DNA of 64,000 nt from Streptomyces sp. NBC_00569 (GCF_036345255.1 NZ_CP107783.1:4203501-4267500); one strand, 5' to 3'. Shown: positions 1 to 9,188, numbered from the stretch's first letter. Translations and numbers: made by a program. Notes: a model not told the origin generated them from the sequence alone.

Positions 1-44
1 GGCGCATGATGCGGCCGGACGGTCTGCGCACCGAATGACACGCC

Positions 45-96
45 CTGCCGGTACGGGAGTTGTCGCGCCCCGCAATCACAGCACCCGTACCGGCAG
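45..96 (-). terminator. Hairpin at the 3' end of oxyR
   Basis: A perfect 13-bp inverted repeat (45-57 and 84-96, CTGCCGGTACGGG arms) encloses a 26-nt loop and spans the oxyR stop codon at 76-78. It most likely ends the minus-strand oxyR transcript. No T-run follows it, so the terminator role is inferred from position and stem strength. Confidence 0.5.
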
Positions 97-1011
97 CGAC
101 CGCACCGCCTCGCGCAGGGCCGCGGCCAGCTCCTCGTACTCGGCGCTGCGCGCGGCGCCCGTCCGCATGGCGAGGGCGATGCGGCGGGTCGGCGCCGGGT
201 CCTCGAAGAACCCGGTGAGCAACTGGCTGCTGCGGCTGGTCTCCACGGCGAGCGCGGTGCGCGGAAGCAGCGTCACACCGAGCCCGCCCGCGACGAGCTG
301 GACCAGCGTGGACAGGCCGGCGGCCGTCGTGGTCACCGGGGCGTCCGCGCGGCCGGCCTCACGGCAGATGTCGAGCGCCTGGTCGCGCAGGCAGTGCCCC
401 TCGTCGAGCAGCAGGAGCCGCAGCTCACGCAGCGCTTCGCGCGGGATGCCCTCCCGGCCCCCGAGCCAGTGGTCGAGCGGCGTGACGAGCACGAAGTCCT
501 CGTCGAACAGGGGCAGTTCGCTGACGCCGGGCATCCCCAGCGGCACGGCCAGCAGCAGCAGATCGAGGCGCCCGGCCGCGAGCCCTTCCAGCAGCGACGA
601 CGTCTGCTCCTCGTGGACCTGGAGGTCCAGGTCCGGGTACTTCTCGTGGACGAGGCGCAGGACCGCCGGCAGGAGGTAGGGCGCCACGGTGGGGATCACG
701 CCGAGCCGGAGCGCTCCCGTGAACGGCGCCCGCACCGCCTCGGCCTCCTCCATCAGCGCGCCCACCTCGTCGAGCACGGCCTTCGCGCGCACCGCGAGCC
801 GCTCACCCGCGGGTGAGAGCAGCACCTTGCGGGTCGTGCGTTCGAGCAGGGTCACGCCGAGGGACTCCTCCAGGGCGGACACGGCGCCGGAGAGCGCGGG
901 CTGGCTCATACCGATCGCGGCGGCCGCGTCCCGGAAGTGCAGATGTTCCGCGACGGCGGCGAAGGCGCGCAGCTGCGCGAGGCTCGGCTGTCGCCGCTTG
1001 ATGCCGGCCAC
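76..1011 (-). CDS. oxyR: OxyR, LysR-family hydrogen peroxide sensor
   Basis: This is a 311-residue LysR-type regulator with an N-terminal winged helix-turn-helix (about residues 10-65, motif MSQPALSGAVSALE) and a C-terminal effector domain. Cysteines 207 and 216 in GHCLRDQALDIC have the same eight-residue spacing as the redox pair of E. coli OxyR, where peroxide forms a disulfide and switches on transcription. The gene is divergent from ahpC and ahpD, its expected targets. A GTG at 1011 is preferred because GGGGA lies 6 nt upstream; a GTG at 1017 would add two residues but sits directly on that ribosome site. Family assignment is firm, and regulation of ahpCD is inferred from context. Confidence 0.93.
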   Translation of the reverse strand: MAGIKRRQPSLAQLRAFAAVAEHLHFRDAAAAIGMSQPALSGAVSALEESLGVTLLERTTRKVLLSPAGERLAVRAKAVLDEVGALMEEAEAVRAPFTGALRLGVIPTVAPYLLPAVLRLVHEKYPDLDLQVHEEQTSSLLEGLAAGRLDLLLLAVPLGMPGVSELPLFDEDFVLVTPLDHWLGGREGIPREALRELRLLLLDEGHCLRDQALDICREAGRADAPVTTTAAGLSTLVQLVAGGLGVTLLPRTALAVETSRSSQLLTGFFEDPAPTRRIALAMRTGAARSAEYEELAAALREAVRSLPVRVL

Positions 1012-1172
1012 GGTCACTCCCCTTTACCTACGGCTACTGATAGCCGGTTCCGATCAACACGACCGAGTCTAGCTATTTCCATAATCAATGCACCCTGTGC
1101 CACGATCGTGACCAGTCCAACCCCCTTGGAAAGCCCTCAAAAAGGGCCCATCCATGCTGCAAGGAGTAGTGC
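1012..1172. promoter_or_regulatory. oxyR-ahpC divergent promoter region
   Basis: This 161-bp stretch separates the divergent oxyR and ahpC. Its AT-rich part at about 1060-1090 contains a CATAAT hexamer that could be the ahpC -10 element. OxyR should bind here by family precedent, but I could not define a convincing LysR-type box by eye. Confidence 0.4.
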
Positions 1173-1727
1173 GTGCTCACTGTCGGTGACAAGTTCCCCC
1201 AGTTCGACCTGACTGCCTGTGTCTCCCTGGAGAAGGGCAAGGAGTTCGAGCAGATCGACCACAAGACCTACGAGGGCAAGTGGAAGATCGTCTTCGCGTG
1301 GCCCAAGGACTTCACCTTCGTGTGCCCGACCGAGATCGCCGCGTTCGGCAAGCTGAACGACGAGTTCGCCGACCGTGACGCCCAGATCCTCGGCTTCTCC
1401 GGCGACTCCGAGTTCGTGCACCACGCCTGGCGCAAGGACCACCCGGACCTGACCGACCTGCCCTTCCCGATGCTCGCCGACTCGAAGCACGAGCTCATGC
1501 GCGACCTCGGCATCGAGGGCGAGGACGGCTTCGCGCAGCGCGCCGTCTTCATCGTCGACCAGAACAACGAGATCCAGTTCACGATGGTGACCGCCGGTTC
1601 CGTGGGCCGTAACCCCAAGGAGGTCCTGCGGGTCCTCGACGCCCTGCAGACCGACGAGCTGTGCCCGTGCAACTGGACCAAGGGCGAGAACACCCTCGAC
1701 CCGGTCGCGCTCCTGTCGGGCGAGTGA
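1173..1727 (+). CDS. ahpC: Alkyl hydroperoxide reductase AhpC (peroxiredoxin)
   Basis: This is a 184-residue typical 2-Cys peroxiredoxin that reduces hydrogen peroxide and organic hydroperoxides in the cytosol. The peroxidatic cysteine is C51 in FVCPTEIAAFG. C164 and C166 near the C-terminus form the CPC pair seen in actinobacterial AhpC, which is recycled by AhpD rather than AhpF. The GTG start at 1173 has an AAGGAG ribosome site 6 nt upstream. ahpD starts 6 bp after the stop, so the two are one operon, probably activated by the divergent OxyR. Confidence 0.96.
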   Translation: MLTVGDKFPQFDLTACVSLEKGKEFEQIDHKTYEGKWKIVFAWPKDFTFVCPTEIAAFGKLNDEFADRDAQILGFSGDSEFVHHAWRKDHPDLTDLPFPMLADSKHELMRDLGIEGEDGFAQRAVFIVDQNNEIQFTMVTAGSVGRNPKEVLRVLDALQTDELCPCNWTKGENTLDPVALLSGE

Positions 1728-1733
1728 TCTGAC

Positions 1734-2264
1734 ATGGCTCTCGACGAACTCAAGTCCGCCGTCCCGGACTACGCCAAGGACCTGCGCCTGAACCTCGGCT
1801 CGGTCATCGGCAACTCCGACCTGCCGCAGCAGCAGCTGTGGGGCACCGTGCTCGCCTGCGCGATCGCGTCCCGCTCCCCGCGCGTGCTGCGTGAGCTGGA
1901 GCCGGAGGCGAAGGCCAACCTGTCGCCGGAGGCGTACACGGCCGCCAAGTCGGCCGCCGCCGTCATGGCGATGAACAACGTCTTCTACCGCACGCGCCAC
2001 CTGCTCTCCGACCCGGAGTACGGGACGCTGCGCGCCGGCCTGCGGATGAACGTCATCGGCAACCCGGGCGTCGAGAAGGTCGACTTCGAGCTGTGGTCGC
2101 TCGCGGTCTCCGCGATCAACGGCTGCGGCCAGTGCCTCGACTCGCACGAGCAGGTGCTGCGCAAGGCGGGCGTCGACCGCGAGACGATCCAGGAAGCGTT
2201 CAAGATCGCCGCGGTCGTCCAGGCCGTGGGCGTCACCCTGGACTCCGAGGACGTCCTGTCCTGA
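1734..2264 (+). CDS. ahpD: Alkyl hydroperoxidase AhpD
   Basis: This 176-residue all-helical AhpD/carboxymuconolactone-decarboxylase-family protein carries the catalytic set C131-G-Q-C134 and H138 in [10 protein letters not shown]. In actinobacteria it passes electrons to oxidised AhpC and has weak peroxidase activity itself. It begins 6 bp after ahpC with only a weak ribosome site, which suggests translational coupling. A very strong hairpin follows directly downstream. Confidence 0.95.
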   Translation: MALDELKSAVPDYAKDLRLNLGSVIGNSDLPQQQLWGTVLACAIASRSPRVLRELEPEAKANLSPEAYTAAKSAAAVMAMNNVFYRTRHLLSDPEYGTLRAGLRMNVIGNPGVEKVDFELWSLAVSAINGCGQCLDSHEQVLRKAGVDRETIQEAFKIAAVVQAVGVTLDSEDVLS

Positions 2265-2287
2265 CGGACGGATCACCTCGGTCACCG

Positions 2288-2344
2288 CATACGAGAACGC
2301 CGGGCGGGCTGAAGAAAATTCAGCCCGCCCGGCGTTCTCGTATG
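2288..2344. terminator. Bidirectional terminator between ahpD and the AI-2E permease
   Basis: A perfect 26-bp inverted repeat (2288-2313 and 2319-2344) encloses a 5-nt loop, GAAAA. It lies between the convergent ahpD (ends 2264) and the permease (ends 2360). The stem has short A and T tracts beside the loop but no long U-tail in either direction. Its symmetry suits termination of both transcripts. Confidence 0.8.
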
Positions 2345-2359
2345 TCCGGACGAAAGGCC

Positions 2360-3760
2360 CTAGCTCTTCCCGGCCGCCGGATCGACCGGCGCCACGTCGA
2401 TGGCCGTCGCCCCGTGCGGCGAAGGCGCCTGCCGCAGCGCCGCCTCACGTGAGTGCGCGCGCAGATAGCCGACGACCGTGTTCGTCACGGCCACGAGCGG
2501 CACCGCCACCACGGCCCCGCCGATCCCGGCGACCATTCCGCCGGCCGCCACAGACAGCACCACGGCGAGCGGATGCACCCGCACGGCCCGGCCCAGGATG
2601 AACGGCTGGAGGATGTGGCCCTCGATCTGCTGCACGGCCAGTACCACCGCGAGCGTCATGACGGCCGTGAAGACGCCCTGGGTCACCAGGGCCACCACCA
2701 CCGCGAGCGCTCCCGAAATCACCGCGCCCACCAGCGGGATGAACGCGAACAGGAAGATGAAGACGGCGAGCGGCACCGCCATCGGGACGCCGAGGAAGAA
2801 GATGCCGAGCCCGATGAAGATCGCGTCGATGAGGGCGACTATCACCGTGCCGCGCACGTACGCGGTGAGCGTGCGCCACGCACGGGGGCCCGCACCCGAG
2901 ATGCCCGGACGGGCCTGCGCCGGGACGAGCCTGGTGGTCCACTCCCAGATGCGCCGGCCGTCGTAGAGCAGGAACAGCGTCGAGAACATCGTGAGCAGGA
3001 TGCCGGTGAGGGCCTCGACGATGACGGTCACGCCTTCGAGGCCGGCGGACGTGATCTGGTCGGTGTTGGCGCCGACCGCGTCGCGCAGGGACTTGGCGAT
3101 GTCGTTGATCTGACTCTCGGTCACATGGAACGGGCTGTTGAGGAGCCATCTGCGCAGCTCGTCGATGCCGTCCTGGATCTGGTCCGAGAGGTTGTCGATG
3201 TTCTCCTGGACCTGCCAGACGACGAACCAGCCGACGAGTCCCATGATGACGAAGCCGAGGATCGCGGTGAGCGCGGTCGCCAGGCCCCGCGGCACGCCGT
3301 GCCTCCGCAGGCGGGCCACCGTCGGCTGGAGGAGCGCGGTGATGAGCATCGCGGCCACGAACGCGTACACCACCAGCTGCACCGCGCTGATGACCTTGAT
3401 CAGGACCCAGAGGGTGCCCGCGAGGACGAGCAGCCGCCAGCCGGCCTCGGCCGCGACCCGCATCCCCCATGGCACGGCCACGACGGGGTCGGGCCTGGCC
3501 GCTATCGCGGGCGCGTACGCGGGTGGCGGGGGTACGTGGTCGCCGACGCCGTTCTCCGGCCGGGTGACGGGCACTTGGGGCGCCTCGGCGGCCGTGTGCC
3601 CGGAGGCCCGAGCGGCATCAGGGGCGTGCGGAGCGGTGCCCGGAGCGGAGTCGTCCCCGCTGTCGTCCCGCTCGGCCTCGGCGCGGCGCTCGTCCAACCG
3701 CTCCCCCATCCGGCTGAGCTCATTGCCGAGACGGCCGAGCCATCCTGGAACTCGCGACAT
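2360..3760 (-). CDS. AI-2E family (UPF0118) membrane permease
   Basis: This 466-residue protein has a charged, proline-rich cytoplasmic N-terminus of about 100 residues. A first pair of membrane segments (VLAGTLWVLIKVISAVQLVV region) follows, then a long amphipathic middle section and several C-terminal membrane segments containing FAFIPLVGAVISG, typical of the AI-2E/PerM family. Members are proposed exporters of small molecules or autoinducers, but substrates are rarely proven. The ATG at 3760, with a GAGGG site 8 nt upstream, is preferred over a start 27 codons earlier. The gene is convergent with ahpD. Confidence 0.82.
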   Translation of the reverse strand: MSRVPGWLGRLGNELSRMGERLDERRAEAERDDSGDDSAPGTAPHAPDAARASGHTAAEAPQVPVTRPENGVGDHVPPPPAYAPAIAARPDPVVAVPWGMRVAAEAGWRLLVLAGTLWVLIKVISAVQLVVYAFVAAMLITALLQPTVARLRRHGVPRGLATALTAILGFVIMGLVGWFVVWQVQENIDNLSDQIQDGIDELRRWLLNSPFHVTESQINDIAKSLRDAVGANTDQITSAGLEGVTVIVEALTGILLTMFSTLFLLYDGRRIWEWTTRLVPAQARPGISGAGPRAWRTLTAYVRGTVIVALIDAIFIGLGIFFLGVPMAVPLAVFIFLFAFIPLVGAVISGALAVVVALVTQGVFTAVMTLAVVLAVQQIEGHILQPFILGRAVRVHPLAVVLSVAAGGMVAGIGGAVVAVPLVAVTNTVVGYLRAHSREAALRQAPSPHGATAIDVAPVDPAAGKS

Positions 3761-3906
3761 GATCCGCCCTCTTCCCCCGTGCTCTGTCACCACTCCCCCG
3801 GGAGTCGTCGGCTCCGACCGTACATGCCCGAAGCCCCTCACCGTATGACGGCGAGGGGCTCAGGAAGGTTGACGGGCCCGGGCCCGTCATGAAGCTGTAC
3901 CGGCTT

Positions 3907-4620
3907 CTAGTACCAGTGGTTGGCCTGCCAGAAGGTCCAGGCCTCACACGGGCTGCCGTAGCGGCTGTCCATGTAGTTGAGGCCCCACTTGATCTGGGTG
4001 GCCGGGTTGGTCTGCCAGTCGGCGCCCGCGCTGGAGTACTTGGACGCGGGCAGCGCCTGGAAGAGACCGTAGGCACCGGAGGAGGCGTTGGTCGCCCGGT
4101 AGTTCCAGCTGGACTCGTGGTCCACGATGTTGCTGAAGCACTGGAACTGCCCGGCGGGAACCATCTGACGCGCCATCGCCTGAATCTGCGACGTCGAGTA
4201 AGAGGCCTGCGTGGCGAAGCTGGAGGCGTCGCGGGTGGCCGAGCGGCTGGCGACCTTCTTGGCCTCCTCGCGCTCCTTGGCTTCCTTCTCCGCCTTCTCC
4301 TTGGCGTCGGCGGCCGCCTTCTGCTTGGCGACGGCGTCCTCGGCGGCCTTCTTACGGGCTGCTTCCTCCGCCGACTTCTGAGCGGCGTTGTCCGCGGCGA
4401 TGGCCTGCGTCTCCGCCTGCTGCGTCAGCGTGGCGGTCTGCACCTGGGCCTGCTGGCCCGCGGGTATGTCGGCGAGGAGGGTCGCGTCGCTCGCCGTGGC
4501 CTCAGCCTCGTTGGTGGAGGGCTGAGCGGTGCTGCCCGAGGCAACACCCACGACTGCGCCGACTGTGGTGACCGCGGTGGCCGAAGCCACTGCGAATCCC
4601 CGGACCGAAATCCGGCTCAC
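3907..4620 (-). CDS. Secreted lytic transglycosylase (SLT fold)
   Basis: This 237-residue exported protein has a signal peptide (about residues 1-33, ending near GSTAQ) and an Ala/Lys/Glu-rich coiled segment (about 60-140). A compact C-terminal SLT domain contains HESSWNYRATN, GAYGLFQALP and INWGLNYMD-like motifs. The glutamate of HESSW is the expected catalytic acid for cleaving peptidoglycan glycan strands. Two cysteines, in FQCFSN and GSPCEAW, may form a disulfide. The GTG at 4620 is preferred because AAGGAAACC lies just upstream; an ATG six codons earlier lacks such a site. Such enzymes in Streptomyces act in wall remodelling during germination and growth. Related genes often have c-di-AMP riboswitches, but I could not find one here. 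Confidence 0.85.
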   Translation of the reverse strand: MSRISVRGFAVASATAVTTVGAVVGVASGSTAQPSTNEAEATASDATLLADIPAGQQAQVQTATLTQQAETQAIAADNAAQKSAEEAARKKAAEDAVAKQKAAADAKEKAEKEAKEREEAKKVASRSATRDASSFATQASYSTSQIQAMARQMVPAGQFQCFSNIVDHESSWNYRATNASSGAYGLFQALPASKYSSAGADWQTNPATQIKWGLNYMDSRYGSPCEAWTFWQANHWY

Positions 4621-5047
4621 ACGGTTTCCTTCCAGCATCGCCCGCTGTAGGTGACCCTCGCGGACGCAATCTTGCCCCTGACGCTGGCCTCCCAACTGCG
4701 GGGTCACGGGAGACACGGGCCCGGTGGGCAACTCCCGGTACGGGAGAGCCGCGTGGTGCTCGGGCGGCATACGACGGCCTCTGTGAAGTTCTGGTGTCCG
4801 TGGTGCTCTTAACGCTGTGGATGCACAAGTGTCGTATGCGGGGCCTGACAGGACTGAGACTCTGCCGGACGCGGTTGCCTCAAGGCAATTCTCATCCAAG
4901 TGGGAAAGCTCACACCTCGTTTGCCCCAGCGGTTTCACGGAAACAAGCGCACGGCACAACGCCGCCCGGCTAAGCTCCTGCGCTTCGCCGGGCGGCGCCA
5001 ACTACCGCGTAACCCCTACAAGGTGGGGCGCTTCACTCGCTCTCTCC
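4621..5047 (-). other. Long upstream region of the transglycosylase gene
   Basis: No gene is seen in these 427 bp. A 9-bp inverted repeat (GCATACGAC at 4767-4775, GTCGTATGC at 4831-4839) encloses 55 nt. Shorter GC-rich hairpins lie around 4700-4745. The region probably holds the promoter and a structured 5' leader of the minus-strand transglycosylase gene. Confidence 0.4.
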
Positions 5048-6367
5048 TCACAAGGGGCCGTCCTCCAGCATCTCGGTGACCAGGGCCGCGATCTGTGAAC
5101 GCTCCGACCGCGTGAGCGTGACGTGCGCGAACAGCGGGTGCCCCTTCAGCTTTTCGACGACGGCGACCACACCGTCGTAACGGCCGACCCTGAGGTTGTC
5201 CCGCTGCGCCACGTCGTGCGTGAGTACGACCCGCGAATTCGCCCCGATCCTCGACAGAACGGTCAAAAGGACGTTCCGTTCGAGTGATTGGGCCTCGTCC
5301 ACGATCACGAACGCGTCGTGCAGGGAGCGGCCGCGGATGTGGGTCAGCGGCAGGACCTCCAGCATGCCGCGCGCGGTGACCTCCTCGATGACGGCCTTGC
5401 CGGCGACGGACCCGAGCGTGTCGAAGACCGCCTGCGCCCACGGGCCCATCTTCTCGGCCTCGGTGCCGGGCAGATAGCCGAGCTCCTGGCCGCCCACCGC
5501 GTACAGCGGACGGAAGACCATCACCTTCTGGTGCTGGCGCCGTTCGAGCACCGCTTCGAGACCCGCGCAGAGCGCGAGCGCCGACTTTCCGGTGCCGGCC
5601 CGGCCGCCCATCGACAGGATCCCGATGTCCGGGTCGAGGAGCAGATCGAGCGCGATGCGCTGCTCGGCGCTGCGTCCCTTGATGCCGAACGCCTCACGGT
5701 CGCCGCGCACCAGACGGACGTTGCCCTCGGCCGTGATCCTGCCGAGCGCCTTGCCGCGCTCGGACTGGATGGTGAGGCCGGTGTGGACGGGCAGCTCCGC
5801 CGCCTCCGGTACGTACAGGCTCTCCTCCTCGAAGAGGAGGTCCACCTGCTCACCGGAGAGCCGCAGCTCGGACATCCCGGTCCAGCCGGAGTCCGTGATG
5901 GCGAGCTCGGCGCGGTACTCCTCGGCGAGCAGGCCGACCGATGACGCTTTGATGCGCAGCGGCAGGTCTTTGGAGACGACGGTGACGTCGTATCCCTCGG
6001 CCTGGAGGTTGCGGGCGACGGCGAGGATGCGGGAGTCGTTGTCCCCCAGGCGGTAACCCGCCGGGAGAACGCCCGGATCCGAGTGGTTGAGCTCGACGCG
6101 CAGGGTCCCGCCCAGATCGCCGATGGAGATCGGGGCGTCCAGGCGTCCGTGACGGACACGGAAGTCGTCGAGCAGGCGCAGGGCCTGCCGGGCGAAGTAT
6201 CCGAGCTCCGGATGGTGCCGCTTGGCCTCCAGTTCCGTGACCACGACGATCGGGAGCACCACTTCGTGCTCGTCGAACCTGGTCAGGGCGTTCGGGTCGG
6301 CCAGCAGGACGCTGGTGTCGAGAACATAAGTGCGCCGGTCGGGCTGGCGCTTGTTGCTGGTCACCAC
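5048..6367 (-). CDS. PhoH2-type protein: PIN domain plus PhoH ATPase
   Basis: This 439-residue protein joins an N-terminal PIN nuclease-like domain (about residues 10-150, with DTSVLLADP and [10 protein letters not shown] acidic motifs) to a C-terminal PhoH P-loop ATPase. The ATPase has Walker [12 protein letters not shown] and a Walker B-like [10 protein letters not shown]. PhoH2 proteins are proposed RNA helicase/ribonuclease enzymes. The start is taken at paired GTG codons (6365-6367), which give [12 protein letters not shown], with GAGGGGG about 11 nt upstream. Length matches other Streptomyces members as I recall them. The cellular role remains unclear. Confidence 0.88.
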   Translation of the reverse strand: MVTSNKRQPDRRTYVLDTSVLLADPNALTRFDEHEVVLPIVVVTELEAKRHHPELGYFARQALRLLDDFRVRHGRLDAPISIGDLGGTLRVELNHSDPGVLPAGYRLGDNDSRILAVARNLQAEGYDVTVVSKDLPLRIKASSVGLLAEEYRAELAITDSGWTGMSELRLSGEQVDLLFEEESLYVPEAAELPVHTGLTIQSERGKALGRITAEGNVRLVRGDREAFGIKGRSAEQRIALDLLLDPDIGILSMGGRAGTGKSALALCAGLEAVLERRQHQKVMVFRPLYAVGGQELGYLPGTEAEKMGPWAQAVFDTLGSVAGKAVIEEVTARGMLEVLPLTHIRGRSLHDAFVIVDEAQSLERNVLLTVLSRIGANSRVVLTHDVAQRDNLRVGRYDGVVAVVEKLKGHPLFAHVTLTRSERSQIAALVTEMLEDGPL

Positions 6368-6687
6368 GGAAGGACGTACCCCCTCGGATGAGGTCGGGGA
6401 GCGACAGAGGGATCCCGGGCCGGGCGGGGCGGGTCGTACCCGCCGGTCGACGGCCGCGATGCGTGGGCCGTGGACCGGCCCCCAGCCTCTCCAGCGGAGC
6501 ACGTGCTCCCCGCGTGGTCGTCCTGGCGCAAAGGGCCTCCCGGGCGGACAGCCCCGTGCCGTCCGCTGAGACTCGACGTCCGTGAATCGGACATCGACCT
6601 GGAAGGCTTATTCCCTCGAACACGCGCGGCCATGCCACGGCATATGACGGCGCGCGTGTTAACTCCTGGTGACGTACGTCCCCGAGG
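6368..6687 (-). other. Intergenic region with terminator-like stem downstream of the prenyltransferase
   Basis: No gene is seen in these 320 bp. A 10-bp inverted repeat (AACACGCGCG at 6619-6628 and CGCGCGTGTT at 6651-6660) with a smaller nested hairpin lies 28 nt beyond the prenyltransferase stop and probably terminates it. The rest, up to the PhoH start, should contain the phoH promoter. Confidence 0.5.
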
Positions 6688-7449
6688 TCAGCCGCCGTAA
6701 CGCCGGTGACGGGCGGCGTAGTCGCGCAGGGCGCGCAGGAAGTCCACCTTGCGGAAGGCGGGCCAGAAAACTTCGCAGAAGTAGTACTCGGAGTGGGCCG
6801 ACTGCCAGAGCATGAATCCGGACAGGCGCTGCTCGCCGCTCGTGCGGATGACGAGGTCGGGGTCGGGCTGCCCGCTGGTGTAGAGGTGCTTGGAGATCTG
6901 GTCGATGTCGACGCTCTCGGCGATCTCCTCGAGGGCGGTTCCCTTGTCCGCGTGGTCCAGCAGCAGGGAGCGCACCGCGTCGGCGATCTCCTGGCGGCCG
7001 CCGTAGCCGACCGCGACGTTCACGAGTATTCCCGTGTTGTCGGCGGTGGCCTGCTCGGCCTCCTTGAGGACGGTCTGGGTGCGGGCGGGGAGGAGGTCGA
7101 GGGTGCCGACGTGGTGGACGCGCCAGCGGCCGTCGACGGCGAGGCTGCGGACGGTCTCCTCGATGATGCCGAGGAGCGGCCGCAGCTCCTCCTCGGGACG
7201 GTCGAAGTTGTCCGTCGACAGCATCCAGAGGGTGACGACCTCGACGTCCGTCTCGGCACACCAGCCGAGGAACTCCTCGATCTTGTACGCGCCGGCCTGG
7301 TGGCCCTGCGCCGCAGTGCCTCCGGAGGCCTTCGCCCAGCGCCTGTTCCCGTCGAGGATGACCCCGATGTGTTTGGGCACCTGATCGTGGTCGAGACGGC
7401 CTTCCACCCGGCGTGCGTAAAGTCCGTACACCAGGTCGCGCAGGTTCAC
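6688..7449 (-). CDS. Isoprenyl (cis-prenyl) transferase, UppS/Z-FPP synthase family
   Basis: This 253-residue enzyme belongs to the cis-prenyltransferase family, which condenses isopentenyl diphosphate onto allylic diphosphates to make Z-polyprenyl carriers for cell-wall synthesis. The substrate-binding motif DGNRRWA lies near residue 34 (HIGVILDGNRRWAKASG). ATLWMLSTDNF-like and RTSGEQRLSGFMLWQSAHSE motifs follow in the correct order. Actinomycetes usually have two paralogues; sequence alone does not show whether this one makes decaprenyl or short-chain products. The start is a GTG with a weak ribosome site. The gene is divergent from the aldo/keto reductase. Confidence 0.92.
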   Translation of the reverse strand: MNLRDLVYGLYARRVEGRLDHDQVPKHIGVILDGNRRWAKASGGTAAQGHQAGAYKIEEFLGWCAETDVEVVTLWMLSTDNFDRPEEELRPLLGIIEETVRSLAVDGRWRVHHVGTLDLLPARTQTVLKEAEQATADNTGILVNVAVGYGGRQEIADAVRSLLLDHADKGTALEEIAESVDIDQISKHLYTSGQPDPDLVIRTSGEQRLSGFMLWQSAHSEYYFCEVFWPAFRKVDFLRALRDYAARHRRYGG

Positions 7450-7582
7450 TGTCTTTCAGCCCCTCCGTGCAGACGGCAGTCCCCGAGGGCGAAAGCCTAC
7501 CGCTGTGAGGCGTCTTCCTCATTGTGGGGTGTCTGTGCTCCGATGCTGTGGGCTGTCGGTGCTCTGACGTAGCTTCGTACCC

Positions 7583-8623
7583 ATGAACGACACGTCTTCC
7601 TACCGCGCCGCCGCGGACCGCTACGACTCTATGGAGTACCGGCGCACCGGCCGCAGCGGTCTCAAGCTGCCCGCGATCTCGCTCGGCCTGTGGCACAACT
7701 TCGGTGACGACCGCACCCTCGACTCGCAGCGGGAGATCCTCCGCCGCGCTTTTGACATCGGTGTCACCCACTTCGACCTGGCGAACAACTACGGGCCGCC
7801 CGCCGGCTCCGCCGAGCTGAACTTCGGCAAGATGTTCGCCCAGGACTTCGCCCCGTACCGGGATGAGCTGGTCATTTCGACCAAGGCGGGTTATCTCATG
7901 CACCCTGGTCCGTACGGGGAGTGGGGCAGCCGCAAGTACCTGCTGTCGTCCCTCGACGCGTCCCTGTCCCGGATGGGCCTCGACTACGTCGACATCTTCT
8001 ACTCCCACCGCTTCGACCCGGACACCCCGCTCGAGGAGACGATGGGCGCGCTCGCGTCCGCCGTGCAGCAGGGCAAGGCGCTGTACGTGGGTGTGTCCTC
8101 GTACAACAGCGAGCAGACCGCCGAGGCGGCGCGCCTGCTGAAGGAGATGGGTGTCCCCGCGCTCATCCACCAGCCCTCGTACTCGATGATCAACCGCTGG
8201 ACCGAGGACGACGGCCTGCTCGACACGCTGGAGACGGCCGGGATGGGCTGCATCTCCTTCGTGCCGCTCGCGCAGGGCCTGCTCACGGACAAGTACCTGA
8301 AGGGCATCCCGGAGGGGTCGCGCGCCACGCAGGGCAAGTCCCTCGACCCGGGCCTCGCGGGCGACTCCGAGGTCATCCGCCGGCTGAACGGCCTGAACGA
8401 CATCGCCCAGCGCCGCGGCCAGTCCCTCGCGCAGCTCGCGCTCAACTGGGTGCTGCGGGACGAGCGGATGACGTCGGCCCTGATCGGCGCCTCCAGCGTC
8501 CGGCAGCTCGAGGAGAACGTGGCGGCGCTGGCGGGCCCGAAGCTCACCGACGAAGAGCTGTCCGAAATCGACTCGTTCGCGGTGTCGACCCCGGGCACGA
8601 ACATCTGGGCCGGGCGGAGCTGA
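7583..8623 (+). CDS. Aldo/keto reductase, YghZ (glyceraldehyde-3-phosphate reductase)-like
   Basis: This is a 346-residue NADPH-dependent aldo/keto reductase with a TIM barrel. The tetrad residues are visible: aspartate and tyrosine in THFDLANNYGPP, lysine in VISTKAGY and histidine in IFYSHRFDPDTP. The LWHNFGDD and AGYLMHPGPYGEWGSRKYLL segments match the YghZ/AKR14 subgroup, which reduces L-glyceraldehyde 3-phosphate and methylglyoxal. A C-terminal NADPH motif (LIGASSVRQLEENV) is present. The ATG at 7583 lacks a Shine-Dalgarno sequence, so the message may be leaderless. The physiological substrate is not deducible. Confidence 0.9.
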   Translation: MNDTSSYRAAADRYDSMEYRRTGRSGLKLPAISLGLWHNFGDDRTLDSQREILRRAFDIGVTHFDLANNYGPPAGSAELNFGKMFAQDFAPYRDELVISTKAGYLMHPGPYGEWGSRKYLLSSLDASLSRMGLDYVDIFYSHRFDPDTPLEETMGALASAVQQGKALYVGVSSYNSEQTAEAARLLKEMGVPALIHQPSYSMINRWTEDDGLLDTLETAGMGCISFVPLAQGLLTDKYLKGIPEGSRATQGKSLDPGLAGDSEVIRRLNGLNDIAQRRGQSLAQLALNWVLRDERMTSALIGASSVRQLEENVAALAGPKLTDEELSEIDSFAVSTPGTNIWAGRS

Positions 8624-8672
8624 TCCCACCCGTTCCGATCCGCGGGCCGCGGCCCTCGCGCCAGGACACTCC

Positions 8673-9188
8673 CTAGGCGCCGGGGGTACGCGGCCTGCGG
8701 AACCACGCGCCCGTGCTCGCCTGGCCGAGCAGGACGACCATGACGACCGCTCCGACCAGCGCGATGGGCCCACCGATGTTGCCGCGCATCGTTGCGCTCA
8801 GGCCGAGCAGGATCTGCACGCTCGCGATGACGATCGACGTGACGCGCAGCCCACGCCCCGCCTTCCCGTAGAAGCAGGCGAGGACCAGCAGCACGACACC
8901 GAGGATGTTCCCGCCGAACGCGGCGCCGGCGGCCCGCGCCCCCTCCGTCACGCCGACCGCCACGGAGGCGAGGAGTGCGAGGCCGACCATCACGTACGTG
9001 GTCGTCCGGGCGGCGTGGAGCGAGGGCGGCATGCTCAGGGGTGGCGCGGGGGACTGCGGGTTCGTCCCGTACGGTCCGGTCGCGTTGTAGGGGCCGGGGA
9101 TGTAGGGGACGGGAGTGCCGCGCTGACCCGGGCCTCCGGACGGGGCGGGAGCGGTGGGCGACGCCTGGTGCGGAAAGTCGTTCGGCAT
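8673..9188 (-). CDS. Small four-helix membrane protein
   Basis: This 171-residue protein has a proline/glycine/alanine-rich cytoplasmic N-terminus of about 60 residues. Four hydrophobic segments follow, starting at TTYVMVGLALLASVAVGVT and ending at GPIALVGAVVMVVLLGQAS. The layout resembles DUF4190-like actinobacterial membrane proteins, but I do not recognise a specific family. The gene is convergent with the aldo/keto reductase. The ATG at 9188 has no strong ribosome site. Confidence 0.7.
   Translation of the reverse strand: MPNDFPHQASPTAPAPSGGPGQRGTPVPYIPGPYNATGPYGTNPQSPAPPLSMPPSLHAARTTTYVMVGLALLASVAVGVTEGARAAGAAFGGNILGVVLLVLACFYGKAGRGLRVTSIVIASVQILLGLSATMRGNIGGPIALVGAVVMVVLLGQASTGAWFRRPRTPGA

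Noticed and set aside
1137..2285. Long minus-strand frame opposite ahpC and ahpD
   Set aside because: It is a mirror of GC-biased codons of the real genes, with no recognisable protein motifs.
4621..5047. c-di-AMP (ydaO) riboswitch upstream of the SLT transglycosylase
   Set aside because: Expected from related genes, but the conserved core blocks are not visible on the minus strand.
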